Shown: piece after piece, positions 37,941-48,556 of the stretch
Numbering within the stretch: position 1 is the stretch's first letter
Layout of the letters: every line of letters begins with the position of its first letter
Assembly: GCF_010669145.1 (NCBI RefSeq)
Contig: NZ_CP048635.1
Coordinates: forward strand, 186,001 to 250,000
Source: Rhizobium oryzihabitans
GTDB taxonomy: Bacteria > Pseudomonadota > Alphaproteobacteria > Rhizobiales > Rhizobiaceae
Reading direction: 5' to 3'
Length of the DNA stretch: 64,000 bases
Position numbers and translations under genes: made by a program
The notes under the pieces: generated by a model
Told to the model about the DNA's origin: nothing
The model's database searches: none
Seen by the model: only the letters and a program-made list of their open reading frames with translations

Positions 37941-38916
37941 TCCACAGCCGCAACCTTCCTTTCCTCACCACGCTGACGATCTTCGTCATCGCCTATCTTC
38001 TCTGCGTGCTGCAATATCCGGCGATCCTGTCGACACGGGTGATCGGCAATCTTCTGACCGACAATGCCTTTCTTGGCATCGCCGCCGTCGGCATGACCTT
38101 CGTCATCCTGTCGGGCGGCATCGATCTGTCCATCGGATCGGTCATCGCCTTTACCAGCGTCTTCGTCGCCGTCATGGTCGGCACCTATAATATCCACCCG
38201 CTGCTGGCCTTCGCCATCGTGCTGGTGGTCTCGACACTGTTCGGCTGCCTGATGGGGCGATGATCCGCTTCCTCGCCATCCCGCCTTTCGTGGTGACGCT
38301 GGCGGGCATGTTCCTGGCGCGTGGTGCCGCCTATCTCATTTCGACGCAATCCGTGCCGATCTCGCATCCCTTCATCGATGCGATACAGGGCTTTTATTAC
38401 CGCTTTCCCGGCGGTGGCAGACTGACGGCGCTTGCGATGGTGATGCTTCTCGTCTTTGCCGCCGGCATGCTGATCGCCAGCCGCACCCGCTTCGGCGCCA
38501 ATGTCTATGCACTGGGCGGCAACCCGCAATCGGCCGAACTGATGGGCGTACCGATCGGGTCAACGACGATCGGCATCTATGCGCTTTCCGGTTTTCTCTC
38601 CGGTCTCGCCGGCATCGTCTACACGCTCTACACCTCGTCGGGCTATTCGCTGGCGACGGTGGGGGTTGAACTCGACGCCATCGCTGCCGTCGTCATCGGC
38701 GGCACGCTTCTGACCGGCGGCACGGGGCTGGTGGCGGGAACCTTTATCGGCCTTCTCATCCAGGGGTTGATCCAGACTTACATCGTCTTTGATGGAACGC
38801 TTTCTTCCTGGTGGACGAAAATCGTCATCGGCGTGCTGCTTTTCGTCTTCATCGTGTTGCAGCGCGCAATCATCTGGTATTCAAACAGGAGACTGGCCGG
38901 ACCGCATCCGGCATAA
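37937..38916 (+). pseudogene. yjfF: galactofuranose-type ABC transporter permease YjfF, frameshifted
   Basis: Second membrane subunit of the furanose importer. The first part (37937 to TGA 38263) has FLGIAAVGMTFVILSGGIDL and VVSTLFGCLMG; the second (38260 to 38916) continues with MIRFLAIPPFVVTLAGMFLARG and carries the rest, including VGVELDAIAAVVIGGTLLTGG. Adding one G to the run of four at 38254-38257 restores a single reading frame of 326 residues, close to E. coli YjfF (331). The break leaves an ATGA overlap that could imitate coupled genes, but neither half would be a complete permease. Either a sequencing error or a recent mutation that disables the importer. Confidence 0.88.
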
Positions 38917-38934
38917 TTGCAAACGGAGGCTTGC

Positions 38935-39669
38935 TTGGGGCTGCTCGAAACGACGATAAGCGGACGAAAACGCCGGAACAGCCACGCCCATGTGGTCTCC
39001 GAACTCGGCAGCGCCATCGTTTCGGGCAGAATAGCTGAAGGTTCTCTCCTGCCCAATGATGCCGAACTGTCCTTGCGTTTCGGGGTTTCGCGCACCGTGC
39101 TGCGTGAAACAATGAAGACGCTGGCGGCCAAGCGGCTGGTGGAACCCAAGGCCAAGGTCGGCACCCGCGTTCTCGACCGTTCAAGCTGGAACTTCTTCGA
39201 CCCGGATGTGCTGGGCTGGCGCTGCGAAGCCGGCATAGACGAGGAATTCGTCACGCATCTGGCGGAAATCCGCCTCGCGCTCGAACCGGCCGCCGCTGCC
39301 GCTGCGGCCCTTCAGGCCTCGAATGACGATATCGTTTCCCTTTACGTGATCGCCGCCAAGTTCGACAATCCGAAACATACGCCGGAGACCATCGCCAAGG
39401 TCGATCTCGAATTCCACCTTGCCGTCGCGCATATGTCCGGCAATCCCTTCATGCGTTCGGCAAGCGGGCTCATCGAAGCGGCACTCGCCATATCCTTCCA
39501 GCTTTCGTCACCGGCAGCCTCACCCGGCACCATTGCCGAAATTGCCTCCAATCACCTGCGCATCGTGCACGCCATTGCGGCTCGGGATGCCGATGCCGCG
39601 GTGAAGGCCATGCGCCACGTGATCGAGGTTGGTAAGGACCGGACGCAGAAGGCGATCAAGGCGCCTTGA
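38935..39669 (+). CDS. GntR/FadR family transcriptional regulator
   Basis: 244 residues. The N-terminal winged helix has RNSHAHVVSELGSAIVSGRI and the turn LPNDAELSLRFGVSRTVLRETMKTLAAKRLV (about residues 15-75). The C-terminal FCD domain (about 95-230) keeps acid and histidine metal ligands (EIRLALEP, DLEFHLAVA, NHLRIVHAI). The start is TTG at 38935 because GGAGG lies 5 bases before it; the frame opens at 38917. It is the last gene of the furanose importer operon and probably controls it and the divergent dehydratase; sugar acids are usual FCD ligands. Confidence 0.9.
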   Translation: MGLLETTISGRKRRNSHAHVVSELGSAIVSGRIAEGSLLPNDAELSLRFGVSRTVLRETMKTLAAKRLVEPKAKVGTRVLDRSSWNFFDPDVLGWRCEAGIDEEFVTHLAEIRLALEPAAAAAAALQASNDDIVSLYVIAAKFDNPKHTPETIAKVDLEFHLAVAHMSGNPFMRSASGLIEAALAISFQLSSPAASPGTIAEIASNHLRIVHAIAARDADAAVKAMRHVIEVGKDRTQKAIKAP

Positions 39670-39695
39670 AGACGGAATAATATGGATCGAGCGGG

Positions 39696-39740
39696 TGCCG
39701 CATGTTTCTTCTCCCCGTCGGGGAGAAGAAACATGCGGCA
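39696..39740. repeat. 45-bp perfect palindrome, short form of the 16.1-kb repeat
   Basis: Two perfect 22-bp arms (39696-39717 and 39719-39740) flank a single T. The arm TGCCGCATGTTTCTTCTCCC is nearly identical to the outer part of the arms at 16126 and 16264, as if the middle had been lost. It lies between two convergent genes (GntR and MFS) and would act as a strong two-way hairpin at their 3-prime ends. Confidence 0.85.
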
Positions 39741-39785
39741 ACGCTTTCGCTTATCTTCGGACCCGCAAGAGAATGCGGGTTTTTC

Positions 39786-41003
39786 TTACCCCTGCGACGC
39801 CTCGACCTGCGGCACCACACCCCGGCGCGACGCCATCAGCGATGCGCCGAGGAGTGCGGCGATCGACACGAAGACGAAGACCATGGTTGCGCCCTGAAGG
39901 TCGATCAGCAGACCGCCCAGAACCGCACCGCTGGAGATGGCGATCTGGAAGGTGGTGAGCAAAAGCGCGCCGGCGCTTTCGGCCTCATCGGAAGCGACCC
40001 TCGTGATGAAGCTCTGCACGCTCACCGGAAGTGCGCCGAAAGCAAAGCCCCAGGAGGCGATGGCGAGGCCCGCGACGATGGGCGATGCACCGGCGAGCAC
40101 CAGCACCGAGGCGGACGCGGCGATGAGGGTGGCGGCGAACGTCACCGCCCAGGCCGTGTTTTTCTCGGCGAGGAAACCGCCGAAGAGATTACCGAAGAAG
40201 CCGCCGATACCGTAGGCCAGCAAAACCAGCGAGATCGCCTCGACGCCAAGCTGCGGCACGTCTTCGAGGAACGGGCGCACATAGGTAAAGCCGGCAAAGT
40301 GACCTGCGACAATGAACAGCGTCGTCAGAAGGCCGATCCTGACCTGTGGGCGCTGCAACAGGCGGAACATCGTGGAAAGACCCGGCGCGCCGGCTGGCGG
40401 CAGGGACGGAACGGTGAGCAATTGCACGAGAAGTGCAATGACGCCGAGCACGCCGGCGACGACGAAGGCCGCACGCCAGCCGAGCGTCGCGCCGATCCAT
40501 GCACCCACCGGGGCAGCGCAGACGGTGGCGACCGAAACGCCCGTCAGAATGATGGCCATGGCGCGCGGCATCTTATCGAGCGGCACGAGCCTCAGCGCCA
40601 GCGCTGCCGACATGGCCCAGAAGCCGCCAAGGCCGATGCCAAGCAGGACGCGCGATGCAAACAGCATGAAAAGACCATTGGCAAAGGCAGCCAGCGTGCT
40701 GGAGATGATCAACAGCATGGTAAGCCCGAGCAGGGTCCAGCGGCGGTCGATGCTGCGTGTGCCGATGACGACGCCGGGACCAGCCACCGCCGCAACCAGC
40801 GCAGTGACGGTGATGGACTGGCCGGCAATGCCGGAACTGATGGAAAGATCGGTGGACAGTGGTGTCAGAAGGCTGACCGGCAGAAATTCCGCCGTCACCA
40901 GTCCGAACACGCCGAGCGAAAGTGAAACCACGGCGGCCCACTTCGCATCCGGCTCCTTTTTGCGCGGCACATATTCAAGTTCGTTGATTGTCCGGGTGTT
41001 CAT
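39786..41003 (-). CDS. MFS drug or sugar exporter (DHA1 type)
   Basis: A 405-residue major facilitator with twelve predicted helices, of the drug:H+ antiporter-1 type (YdhP/AraJ-like). Typical motifs: LGVFGLVTAEFLPVSLLTPL in helix 1, motif A-like TRSIDRRWTLL after helix 2, and the motif C-like ILTGVSVATVCAAPVGAWIG in helix 5. The ATG at 41003 has AGGAG 6 bases upstream; the frame is open to 41120. The divergent AraC-type gene at 41184 is its likely regulator. Substrate unknown. Confidence 0.9.
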   Translation of the reverse strand: MNTRTINELEYVPRKKEPDAKWAAVVSLSLGVFGLVTAEFLPVSLLTPLSTDLSISSGIAGQSITVTALVAAVAGPGVVIGTRSIDRRWTLLGLTMLLIISSTLAAFANGLFMLFASRVLLGIGLGGFWAMSAALALRLVPLDKMPRAMAIILTGVSVATVCAAPVGAWIGATLGWRAAFVVAGVLGVIALLVQLLTVPSLPPAGAPGLSTMFRLLQRPQVRIGLLTTLFIVAGHFAGFTYVRPFLEDVPQLGVEAISLVLLAYGIGGFFGNLFGGFLAEKNTAWAVTFAATLIAASASVLVLAGASPIVAGLAIASWGFAFGALPVSVQSFITRVASDEAESAGALLLTTFQIAISSGAVLGGLLIDLQGATMVFVFVSIAALLGASLMASRRGVVPQVEASQG

Positions 41004-41183
41004 GAAAATCTCCTGATGCGCATTCTGAAATGCGCCCTGAAACAGAATGGTAAAGTGATGAAGCCGGTGGGAGCCCGGCTCGTCGCCCGCAAATCGATGC
41101 TCGTAACCTATGCGTGACAACCCGGCGTTTCCATGCTAGAAAATCCGCATTCCTTAACCAAACGTCCGAATTTGTGAGTTGCC

Positions 41184-42122
41184 ATGAATGATGCACTGAC
41201 GGAAATGTTGCGTGGCCTGCGGCTTGACGGTGTTGAATACGGTCGCTGCCGCATGGCGACGCCCTGGGCGACAGCCTTTCCCGAACAGGAGGCGGCGCGG
41301 TTTCATTTCATCGGTGTTGGACAGGCCAAATTGCGGAAACCTTCCGGGGAATGGCTGACGCTGAAATGCGGCGATGCGGTGCTTCTGCCCCGTGGCCATG
41401 CGCATATACTGGGCAGCGGCGAGGATGTGAGGCCCGCCCCCTTCGACCGGTTCGGCAAGAAGGAAGTGTGCCAGGGCATTTTTGACATGCAATGCGCCAG
41501 CGCCGGTGGCGACACGGTGGCGTTTACCGCCTCCATGCGTTTCAACATGGATAATCTGCACCCGCTGTTGCAGCTTATGCCGGATGTGATGCTGACCAGT
41601 GATCTGGCCAAAAGCGACCCGGCCATTCCGCATCTCCTGGAAGCCATGGCGCGCGAGGTGGAACTGAACCGCGTCGGTGCCGGCGGCATTCTGGCGCGGC
41701 TTGCCGATGTCCTGACGGCGACCTTGATCCGCACATGGGTGGAATATGGCTGCGGCGATTCCAGCGGCTGGCTTGCCGCCGTGCGCAATCCCGAACTTGG
41801 GCGGGTGCTGGCCGCCATCCACCTCACCCCCGAAAAGGACTGGAGCGTGGAAGAGCTTGCCTCCCTGATGGGCGCGTCCCGCTCCAGCTTCGCGGAACGC
41901 TTCACCCGTGTGGTCGGTGAAAGCCCGGCGCGTTATGTGGTGCGCATTCGCATGCATCAGGCGCGGTTGTGGCTGCGTGAGGGCATGCGCGTGACGCTGG
42001 CGGCGGAAAAACTCGGCTACGATTCCGAAGCCTCCTTCAGTCGCGCCTTCAAACGGGTGATCGGCGCGCCACCCAGCCAGTTCCGCAGGAAGGACACGGC
42101 CGGGCTGGAGGATGCAGCTTAA
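41184..42122 (+). CDS. AraC family regulator with cupin sensor domain
   Basis: 312 residues. The N-terminal half is an AraC-type cupin (FHFIGVGQAKLRKPSGEWLTL and GDAVLLPRGHAHIL). The C-terminal AraC domain (about residues 210-305) has WSVEELASLMGASRSSFAERF and MRVTLAAEKLGYDSEASFSRAFKR with the usual GAPPSQFRR end. It is divergent from an MFS exporter gene with a 180-base gap, a common arrangement in which the regulator senses and controls export of its ligand. Confidence 0.9.
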   Translation: MNDALTEMLRGLRLDGVEYGRCRMATPWATAFPEQEAARFHFIGVGQAKLRKPSGEWLTLKCGDAVLLPRGHAHILGSGEDVRPAPFDRFGKKEVCQGIFDMQCASAGGDTVAFTASMRFNMDNLHPLLQLMPDVMLTSDLAKSDPAIPHLLEAMAREVELNRVGAGGILARLADVLTATLIRTWVEYGCGDSSGWLAAVRNPELGRVLAAIHLTPEKDWSVEELASLMGASRSSFAERFTRVVGESPARYVVRIRMHQARLWLREGMRVTLAAEKLGYDSEASFSRAFKRVIGAPPSQFRRKDTAGLEDAA

Positions 42123-42204
42123 AAGCGTCAAACAAACCGGATAGGATATTGCGTGAGAGCAGATACGCCTGAAGCGGAAGAGCGCCGTCCGGGGAGCATC
42201 CATC

Positions 42205-42843
42205 ATGAGCATTGCCGACGACGCCCGTTTCTGGAACCGGAGCGCGCGGAAATATGCAAAGGGCAGAGTTTCGGATGAAGCGGGATATGAGCGAACGCTG
42301 GAGCGAACCCGCGCCCTGCTGAAACCGGATGACAGGGTGCTGGAACTGGGCTGCGGCACCGGGACAACGGCAATCCGGCTGGCGGGCGGTGTCAAAGACT
42401 ACCTTGCGACGGATATTTCCGCTGACATGATCGCGATTGCCGAGGAGCGAAAATCCGCCGCCGGCGCTCTTTCGAACCTTGCCTTCCGCGTAACGACTGC
42501 GGAAGCAATCCTGCCTGGCGACGTGCCGTTTAATGCGGTGCTGGGTTTCAATTATCTTCATCTGGTCCGCGACCTGCCCGGCACATTGCAGCATATCCAT
42601 TCCCTGCTTGGCGCGCAGGGACTGTTGATCACCAAGACACCCTGCGTCGGCGATATGAACCCGCTTATCCGCCTTGTGCTGCCGGTGATGCGGGCAATCG
42701 GCAAGGCACCCTATGCCGGCGTGTTCAATGCGACCGAACTGAGCCGGCATATAATGGCGGGCGGCTTCGACATTCTGGCCACGGAAATCCATGCCACGAG
42801 GGGCAAAGACAGGCGCCCCTACATCGTGGCGCGCAAAAGGTGA
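42205..42843 (+). CDS. class I SAM-dependent methyltransferase
   Basis: A 212-residue small methyltransferase. SAM-binding motif I is clear as VLELGCGTGTTAIRLA (about residues 46-61), followed by YLATDISADMIAIAEER. It starts at ATG 42205 with GGGGAG 8 bases upstream. The C-terminal part (ARGKDRRPYIVARKR) is typical of methyltransferase type 11/25 proteins. It follows the AraC gene by 82 bases on the same strand. Substrate unknown. Confidence 0.88.
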   Translation: MSIADDARFWNRSARKYAKGRVSDEAGYERTLERTRALLKPDDRVLELGCGTGTTAIRLAGGVKDYLATDISADMIAIAEERKSAAGALSNLAFRVTTAEAILPGDVPFNAVLGFNYLHLVRDLPGTLQHIHSLLGAQGLLITKTPCVGDMNPLIRLVLPVMRAIGKAPYAGVFNATELSRHIMAGGFDILATEIHATRGKDRRPYIVARKR

Positions 42844-42857
42844 GCTAAGCCTTCATC

Positions 42858-45800
42858 TCAGTGGAAGTTGCGGGAGATGACCTTTATCCGCTCCACCTCA
42901 TCTTCATCATCGGCGGCAGGCGGCGGATGTTTCCTGTTTGCACGGTGATCTTCCGGCGGAATACCATGGTGAAACTCATCGCCACGCCCGTGCGGCAGGG
43001 GGAAGGCGTGGTTGCGCTCACCCACGCTTGCCAGCGCCTCCGACAGGTCGGTCAACCGGTGGGCGACCAGATGGACCACCTCGCCCTCCCGCTGGATCTT
43101 GCCGTAAATGCCGACCATGCCGGCTGACAACACCACACGGCGGTATTTTTCGAAGGTTTTGACCCACAGCACCGCATTGGCAATGCCCGTCTCGTCCTCC
43201 AGCGTCATGAAGATCACGCCCTTTGCCGAACCGGGGCGCTGGCGCACCAGCACCAGACCGGCCGTTTCCAGCCATGTGCCATCCCGAACGCGCACCGCCT
43301 CCGCACAGGTGACGATGCGGCGGCGGGAAAGATCATGCCGCAGGAAGGTCATGGGATGTTCGCGCAGCGTCAGCCCCACATGGCCGTAATCCTGCACCAC
43401 CTCGCCGCCATCCGTCATGGGCCTGAGCGTGACGGATGGCTCCTGAAGCTCGTCCACCACGGTGTTTTCCCGGCTGGCGGCAGCGGCGAAAAGCGGCAGC
43501 GGCTCATCCCGCAAGGCCTTGATGGCCCAGAGCGCCTCGCGTCTGGCAAGCGAAAGCGACGGCAGAAAGGCATCGGCTTCGGCGAGACAGACTAGGGCAG
43601 CGGCGGGAACACCCGCCCTTCGCCACAGATCGTCGACGGAGGCGAAAGGCCGATCCTGCCGACCGGTGACGATATCGGCAGCATGTTTGTTGGAAAGCCC
43701 CTTCACCATGCGCAGGCCAAGCCGCACGGCAAACCGCTCCTCACCCTTGCCATTCTTCTTGCCCGTAGGCTCCAGCGTACAATCAAAACGGCTGTTATTG
43801 ACGCAGACCGGGCGCACCTCCACGCCATGATCGCGCGCATCACGCACGATCTGCGCCGGGGCGTAAAACCCCATGGGTTGTGAATTGAGAAGCGCCGTAC
43901 AGAAAATATCGGGATGATGGCATTTCAGCCATGAGGAGGCATAGGCGATCAGCGCGAAGGAGGCCGCATGGCTTTCAGGAAAACCATAGCTGCCGAACCC
44001 TTCCAGCTGCTTGAAGATGCGTTCGGCGAATTCTTGCTCATAACCGCGTTCCACCATGCCATCGATCATATCCTGCCGGAATTTGGAGATGGTGCCGACA
44101 TTCTTGAAGGTTGCCATGGCGCGACGCAACTGATCCGCCTTGCCGGGTGAAAAACCGGCGCATTCGATGGCGACGCGCATCGCCTGCTCCTGAAACAGCG
44201 GCACGCCCAGCGTTTTGCCCAGCACGCCTCTCAATTCCTCTTTCGGATAATGTTCCTCTTCTTTTTTGTCACGGCGACGAAGATAGGGGTGCACCATATC
44301 GCCCTGAATGGGACCGGGACGAACGATGGCGACCTGAATGACGAGATCGTAAAATATCTTTGGCTTCAACCGCGGCAGCATGGACATCTGCGCCCGGCTT
44401 TCAATCTGGAAGGTGCCGAGCGTATCGGCTTTCTGGATCATGGCATAGGTGGGGTCATCATCCTGCGGGACAGTGGCGAGATCGTATTTAACGCCCGTGC
44501 GCTCTTCCAGCATGTTGAAACCGCGCTTCATGCAGGAGAGCATGCCGAGCGCCAGGCAATCCATCTTCATGAACTTGACGACATCGATATCGTCCTTGTC
44601 CCATTCGATGATCTGCCGGTCGTCCATGGCGGCGGGTTCGATCGGCACCAGCTCGTCCAGCCGGTCATGGGTCAGAACGAAGCCGCCCGGATGCTGGCTG
44701 TGATGGCGCGGCGTGCCGACAAGCTGGTTGGCCAGCTCGAAGGCGAGTTTCAGGCGTCTATCCTCCATATTGAGGTTCAGCTCCTGCACCTGTTTTTCAC
44801 CCACTCCTTCGCTCCAGCGCCAGACCTGCGAGGACAGAAGTTTCGTCAAATCTTCCGGCAGGCCCAAAACCTTGCCGACATCGCGAAGCGCCCCGCGCCC
44901 GCGATAACGGGTGACGACCGAACAGAGCGCGGCCTTGTCGCGACCATAGGTGTCATAAACCCACTGGATGACCTCTTCGCGCCGCTGATGCTCGAAATCC
45001 ACGTCGATGTCCGGCGGTTCGCGCCGTTCTTCCGAAACAAAACGTTCGAACAGGAGATCGACCTTGACGGGATCGATGGCAGTGATGCCGAGCACGTAAC
45101 AGACCACCGAATTGGCGGCCGAGCCACGCCCCTGGCAGAGAATATCAAGCGAGCGCGCATGGCGGACGATGGCATTCACCGTCAGGAAATAGGGCGCATA
45201 TTCCAGCCTTCCGATGAGGCCAAGCTCATGATGCAACGCCCTTTTCACCTTCTCCGGCAGACCATCCGGATAACGCCCTGGCACCGCCTCCCAGACGAGC
45301 TTCTCCAGCGCCTGCTGCGCCGTCAGCCCCGGCAGGCTGCGCTCTTCAGGGTATTGATAGACCAGTTCCTTCAGCGAAAATTTGCAGCGTTTCGCGATTT
45401 CGAGACTGCGGCAGAGCGCTTCAGGATAACGGGCAAACAGCCGGTGCATCTCTTCCGGTGGTTTCATATAGCGGTCGGCATGGCGTTCGCGCCGGAAACC
45501 CGCCTCGTCGATGGTGCAATTATGCCGGATGCAGGTAACGACATCCTGCAGCATGCGCCGCTCGGGCACATGAAACAGTACGTCATTGGTCACCACTGTC
45601 GGCACACCAGCGGCTTCGGCCATCCCAGACAGTTCGAAAAGCCGCATCTGGTCGTTGGGCCGTCTTCTGAGGCTTAGCGCCATATAGGCCCGGTCCGCAA
45701 AAGCGGCTTTCAGTCGCCGCAGGCGAAGCGCGCAGAGATCATCGGCGAGATCGGCGAGCAGCACTACGATCAGGCCTTCACCATAGGTCACGAGATCATC

Positions 45801-46133
45801 CCATGTCAGCCGGCATTTGCCTTTGCCTCCCCTTTTCTTGCCGACGGAAAGCAGCCGGCAAAGCCGCCCGTAAGCCGGGCGATCCATGGGATAGACAAGC
45901 ACGGAAAGATCGTCATCCAGATCGAGGCGGCAGCCGATGATGAGCCGGATGCCGTGGTTGCTTGCCGCCTCATAAGCACGGGGAATGCCTGCAAGGCTGT
46001 TTCTGTCGACAATACCCAAAGCCTCGATGCCAAGGCGTTTGGCCTGTTCGAAAAGCTCCTCGCAGGAGCTTGCGCCGCGCAGGAAGGAAAAATGCGTGGT
46101 CACCTGCAGCTCGGCATAACGCGGCGTGCTCAT
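42858..46133 (-). CDS. dnaE2: error-prone DNA polymerase DnaE2 (ImuC)
   Basis: Translesion C-family polymerase of 1091 residues, used in damage-induced mutagenesis. N-terminal PHP domain ([20 protein letters not shown]), palm with the three catalytic aspartates in [14 protein letters not shown] and the earlier [16 protein letters not shown] segment, fingers and a C-terminal OB fold ([37 protein letters not shown]). It lacks the clamp-binding and tau-binding tail of DnaE1, as is usual for DnaE2. Its ATG overlaps the imuB stop (ATGA). Works with ImuA and ImuB and depends on RecA/LexA control. Confidence 0.97.
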   Translation of the reverse strand: MSTPRYAELQVTTHFSFLRGASSCEELFEQAKRLGIEALGIVDRNSLAGIPRAYEAASNHGIRLIIGCRLDLDDDLSVLVYPMDRPAYGRLCRLLSVGKKRGGKGKCRLTWDDLVTYGEGLIVVLLADLADDLCALRLRRLKAAFADRAYMALSLRRRPNDQMRLFELSGMAEAAGVPTVVTNDVLFHVPERRMLQDVVTCIRHNCTIDEAGFRRERHADRYMKPPEEMHRLFARYPEALCRSLEIAKRCKFSLKELVYQYPEERSLPGLTAQQALEKLVWEAVPGRYPDGLPEKVKRALHHELGLIGRLEYAPYFLTVNAIVRHARSLDILCQGRGSAANSVVCYVLGITAIDPVKVDLLFERFVSEERREPPDIDVDFEHQRREEVIQWVYDTYGRDKAALCSVVTRYRGRGALRDVGKVLGLPEDLTKLLSSQVWRWSEGVGEKQVQELNLNMEDRRLKLAFELANQLVGTPRHHSQHPGGFVLTHDRLDELVPIEPAAMDDRQIIEWDKDDIDVVKFMKMDCLALGMLSCMKRGFNMLEERTGVKYDLATVPQDDDPTYAMIQKADTLGTFQIESRAQMSMLPRLKPKIFYDLVIQVAIVRPGPIQGDMVHPYLRRRDKKEEEHYPKEELRGVLGKTLGVPLFQEQAMRVAIECAGFSPGKADQLRRAMATFKNVGTISKFRQDMIDGMVERGYEQEFAERIFKQLEGFGSYGFPESHAASFALIAYASSWLKCHHPDIFCTALLNSQPMGFYAPAQIVRDARDHGVEVRPVCVNNSRFDCTLEPTGKKNGKGEERFAVRLGLRMVKGLSNKHAADIVTGRQDRPFASVDDLWRRAGVPAAALVCLAEADAFLPSLSLARREALWAIKALRDEPLPLFAAAASRENTVVDELQEPSVTLRPMTDGGEVVQDYGHVGLTLREHPMTFLRHDLSRRRIVTCAEAVRVRDGTWLETAGLVLVRQRPGSAKGVIFMTLEDETGIANAVLWVKTFEKYRRVVLSAGMVGIYGKIQREGEVVHLVAHRLTDLSEALASVGERNHAFPLPHGRGDEFHHGIPPEDHRANRKHPPPAADDEDEVERIKVISRNFH

Positions 46134-47647
46134 GCGAAGACCCCATGGATAAACCAGCCCTGCGAACCCGTCTCGGCATGTTCGCCATCACCGGAGCGGA
46201 AAATCCAGAAACGCTCTCCGCTTTCGTTTTCCACCGTGAAATAATCGCGCACGGCCGCCTTTTCCCGGTCGCGTTTCCACCATTCGCCGAACACCCGTTC
46301 CGGCCCGTCGGCGCGCCGCACATTGTGGCGCACGCCCTTCCAGAGGAAATAACGCGGCGGGTGGTCGGGCAGCAGCGCCAGCGTCTCGATGGGTTCCGGC
46401 CTTGCAAAAAGCCTGACAGGGCGGGGCCAGTGGCCAGGCCAGCCGAGCGTATCTTCAGGCGCAAGCGCCGCCACGGGGGCAACGGAACGTTCCGGCACGT
46501 CGCTTGCCACCGCTGCATAACGATAAACCCTGTGGCCGCGATTGAGGATGACATCCACCGTATCGGCGATGTCCGCACGGCCTTCCTCCAGAAGCGAGGA
46601 ACGGGCCTGTACAGCCACAAGCGGCTCGGCATGGGTGGCGGTCAGCACCATCATCTCGATGCCGAAGCCGGGATCGATGGTGTCGATCCGGTCGGTCAGG
46701 AGCCGAACCAGCTGTTTGACATCACGCACCGGTCTGGAGGTGCCTGCCCGCACCGCCTGCAGGCCGCTATCCACCCGGTGCAGCACCAGATCGACACGAC
46801 GTGCGCCGAGGCCGCGTTTTTCAAGCGCTGTGCAAAGGCCTGTAACAAGCTTCTGTGTATAACGGGCAATCGTCTCCGCCGCCGCAATCGGCTCGGGAAA
46901 GGCGCGCCGCACCTCCACCAGCTCGGCCACGCGCACCGGTTCTATGGGTTCGCCGATCTCCCCGAAAGCCTGGGAAAGGCGGCGAACGAGTTCCGGGCCG
47001 AAACGCAGGGTAAGCGGCGCACGCGGAGCCTCGGCAAGTTCGCCAATGGTACGGAAGCCGAGCACCTTCAAGCCTGACACGATACGCTCCTCCAGCCGGA
47101 GCGCGGAAAGCGGCAATCCACTGATCACCGTCCGCTGGGCACCCGGCGGCACGATGCTGATTTCCTCACGGCCGAAACGGGCAAGCGCATGGGCCGCTCC
47201 CCAGCTATCGGCAATGGCGGCGCGGGCTGCAAAACCAGCGGCATGCAGGCGGTTGACCATGCCGCTCAGCATCAGCCCCTCATTGCCGTGCAGATGGTCT
47301 GCCCCCGCCGTATCAAGCACCAGCCCGTCCGGTGGATCGGCGGCGACGATGGGGGCGTAGATGCGCAGGAAGTGAAATGCGAGCTGCTGCAGGGCGCGGG
47401 CATCGGCGCCCGCATCCAGATTTTCGACGAGAAGGCCGGGCACCAGCGCCTGCGCCTTGCTGACCGGCGTGCCGGGCCGGATGCCCGCCGCCTTCGCTGC
47501 CCTGTCGAGCGCCAGCACCAGCCGGCGGCTGCCCTGACGGCCGATCATGACCAGCGGCTTTTCAACCGGCGGCGCGTCCTTGCCCGAAAGACGCCGGTAG
47601 CGATCCGTCGGCCATGTCGGCAGGTAGAGCGAGACGACCCTTTGCAT
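46130..47647 (-). CDS. imuB: ImuB, non-catalytic Y-family polymerase homologue
   Basis: 505 residues. The family fold is seen in [25 protein letters not shown] and [26 protein letters not shown], but the N-terminal catalytic aspartate motif of active Y-family polymerases is replaced ([16 protein letters not shown]), which is characteristic of ImuB: it is a hub that binds the beta clamp, ImuA and DnaE2 rather than a polymerase. Start ATG 47647 has GGAAG 6 bases upstream and overlaps the end of imuA by 86 bases. Second gene of the SOS cassette. Confidence 0.95.
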   Translation of the reverse strand: MQRVVSLYLPTWPTDRYRRLSGKDAPPVEKPLVMIGRQGSRRLVLALDRAAKAAGIRPGTPVSKAQALVPGLLVENLDAGADARALQQLAFHFLRIYAPIVAADPPDGLVLDTAGADHLHGNEGLMLSGMVNRLHAAGFAARAAIADSWGAAHALARFGREEISIVPPGAQRTVISGLPLSALRLEERIVSGLKVLGFRTIGELAEAPRAPLTLRFGPELVRRLSQAFGEIGEPIEPVRVAELVEVRRAFPEPIAAAETIARYTQKLVTGLCTALEKRGLGARRVDLVLHRVDSGLQAVRAGTSRPVRDVKQLVRLLTDRIDTIDPGFGIEMMVLTATHAEPLVAVQARSSLLEEGRADIADTVDVILNRGHRVYRYAAVASDVPERSVAPVAALAPEDTLGWPGHWPRPVRLFARPEPIETLALLPDHPPRYFLWKGVRHNVRRADGPERVFGEWWKRDREKAAVRDYFTVENESGERFWIFRSGDGEHAETGSQGWFIHGVFA

Positions 47648-48326
47648 CACAGGCTTCCACTTCAAATTCAGCACTTTCGCCGCCGCGACATCGCAAAAGT
47701 TCCAGAAACCAGCGCGGCCTGCCCACACCCGGCACCGGCAAGGGCGAAGAGGGCCGGACCGAGACACGCCAGCGGGTCACCGCCGCCGTCGGCTCGCCGA
47801 ACAGCGCCGCATCGGCCGCGCGCCGGAAACGGCGGATGGCGATGCCGGTAACACCAGAGGTTTCCGCCGCCAGTTGCAGCCGCCGCGAGGCATTCATCGG
47901 CAACTTCGCCAATTCACCCATCACCGCGCCGAAACCATTGCAGCGCAAGCCCTCCTCGAAACAGTCGAGCACGCCTTTTTCATCGCGGCATTCAACGATG
48001 ATGACCCGGTTCTGCGACAGCCCGGCCTGCGTCAATCCCGGCATGAACAGATCTCGCCGGGTCACGCACCATAAAACCTTGCCGGACAGCCTTGCTGCCA
48101 CACCGGCAGCAAAAAGGGCCGCCGCCGCACCATCGGCAGCGCCATTGCCGCCGCCGCTCACCTCATGCAGGCAACCGAGTTTCAGCCCGCCTCCCGGCAG
48201 GTGATGGTCGATGGCATCCACGCCGAAAGGCAAGGTCTCGTGCAGGCGCTGAGGGCCGTTACCGATCCTTTCCAGCCTTTCACGCAGCTCTTCGACAACG
48301 AGCAACTGGTCCGCGCGCTTTTGCAT
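47562..48326 (-). CDS. imuA: ImuA, RecA/SulA-like mutagenesis protein
   Basis: 254 residues; first gene of the imuA-imuB-dnaE2 cassette. It has the RecA-like start LPFGVDAIDHHLPGGGLKLGCLHEVSG, then ALFAAGVAARLSGKVLWCVTRRDLF, which in this family replaces a full Walker A site. ImuA is needed for induced mutagenesis and interacts with ImuB and RecA. A LexA box lies 39-53 bases before its ATG (48326), so the whole cassette should be induced by DNA damage. Confidence 0.93.
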   Translation of the reverse strand: MQKRADQLLVVEELRERLERIGNGPQRLHETLPFGVDAIDHHLPGGGLKLGCLHEVSGGGNGAADGAAAALFAAGVAARLSGKVLWCVTRRDLFMPGLTQAGLSQNRVIIVECRDEKGVLDCFEEGLRCNGFGAVMGELAKLPMNASRRLQLAAETSGVTGIAIRRFRRAADAALFGEPTAAVTRWRVSVRPSSPLPVPGVGRPRWFLELLRCRGGESAEFEVEACDAKGRLALPADMADGSLPASFGQGRAAG

Positions 48327-48364
48327 GGCATGACGGGTTTCAATTCCGGTTATTCATCACTACT

Positions 48365-48379
48365 GTTCTTGTTTTGTTC
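48365..48379. promoter_or_regulatory. LexA (SOS) box of the imuA-imuB-dnaE2 cassette
   Basis: GTTCTTGTTTTGTTC is an exact match to the alphaproteobacterial LexA site GTTC-N7-GTTC. It is 39 bases upstream of the imuA start, the usual promoter position. This pattern controls imuAB-dnaE2 in related organisms. Confidence 0.88.
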
Positions 48380-48556
48380 CTATTTCAGCAAAGAGTCAAG
48401 CAACAGACTGCCACTCATCAACAGTTTGCACGGGAAGAGAAGATTCTGGCCTTGCAGCGCCTCGTCCCGCCGTTAAAACGGAATTGTCCGCTCGCTGCCG
48501 TTCTTCTCACGGGAACCGATGTGCCACGGACATCAGGGTTTTGGAGGAAACCGCCG

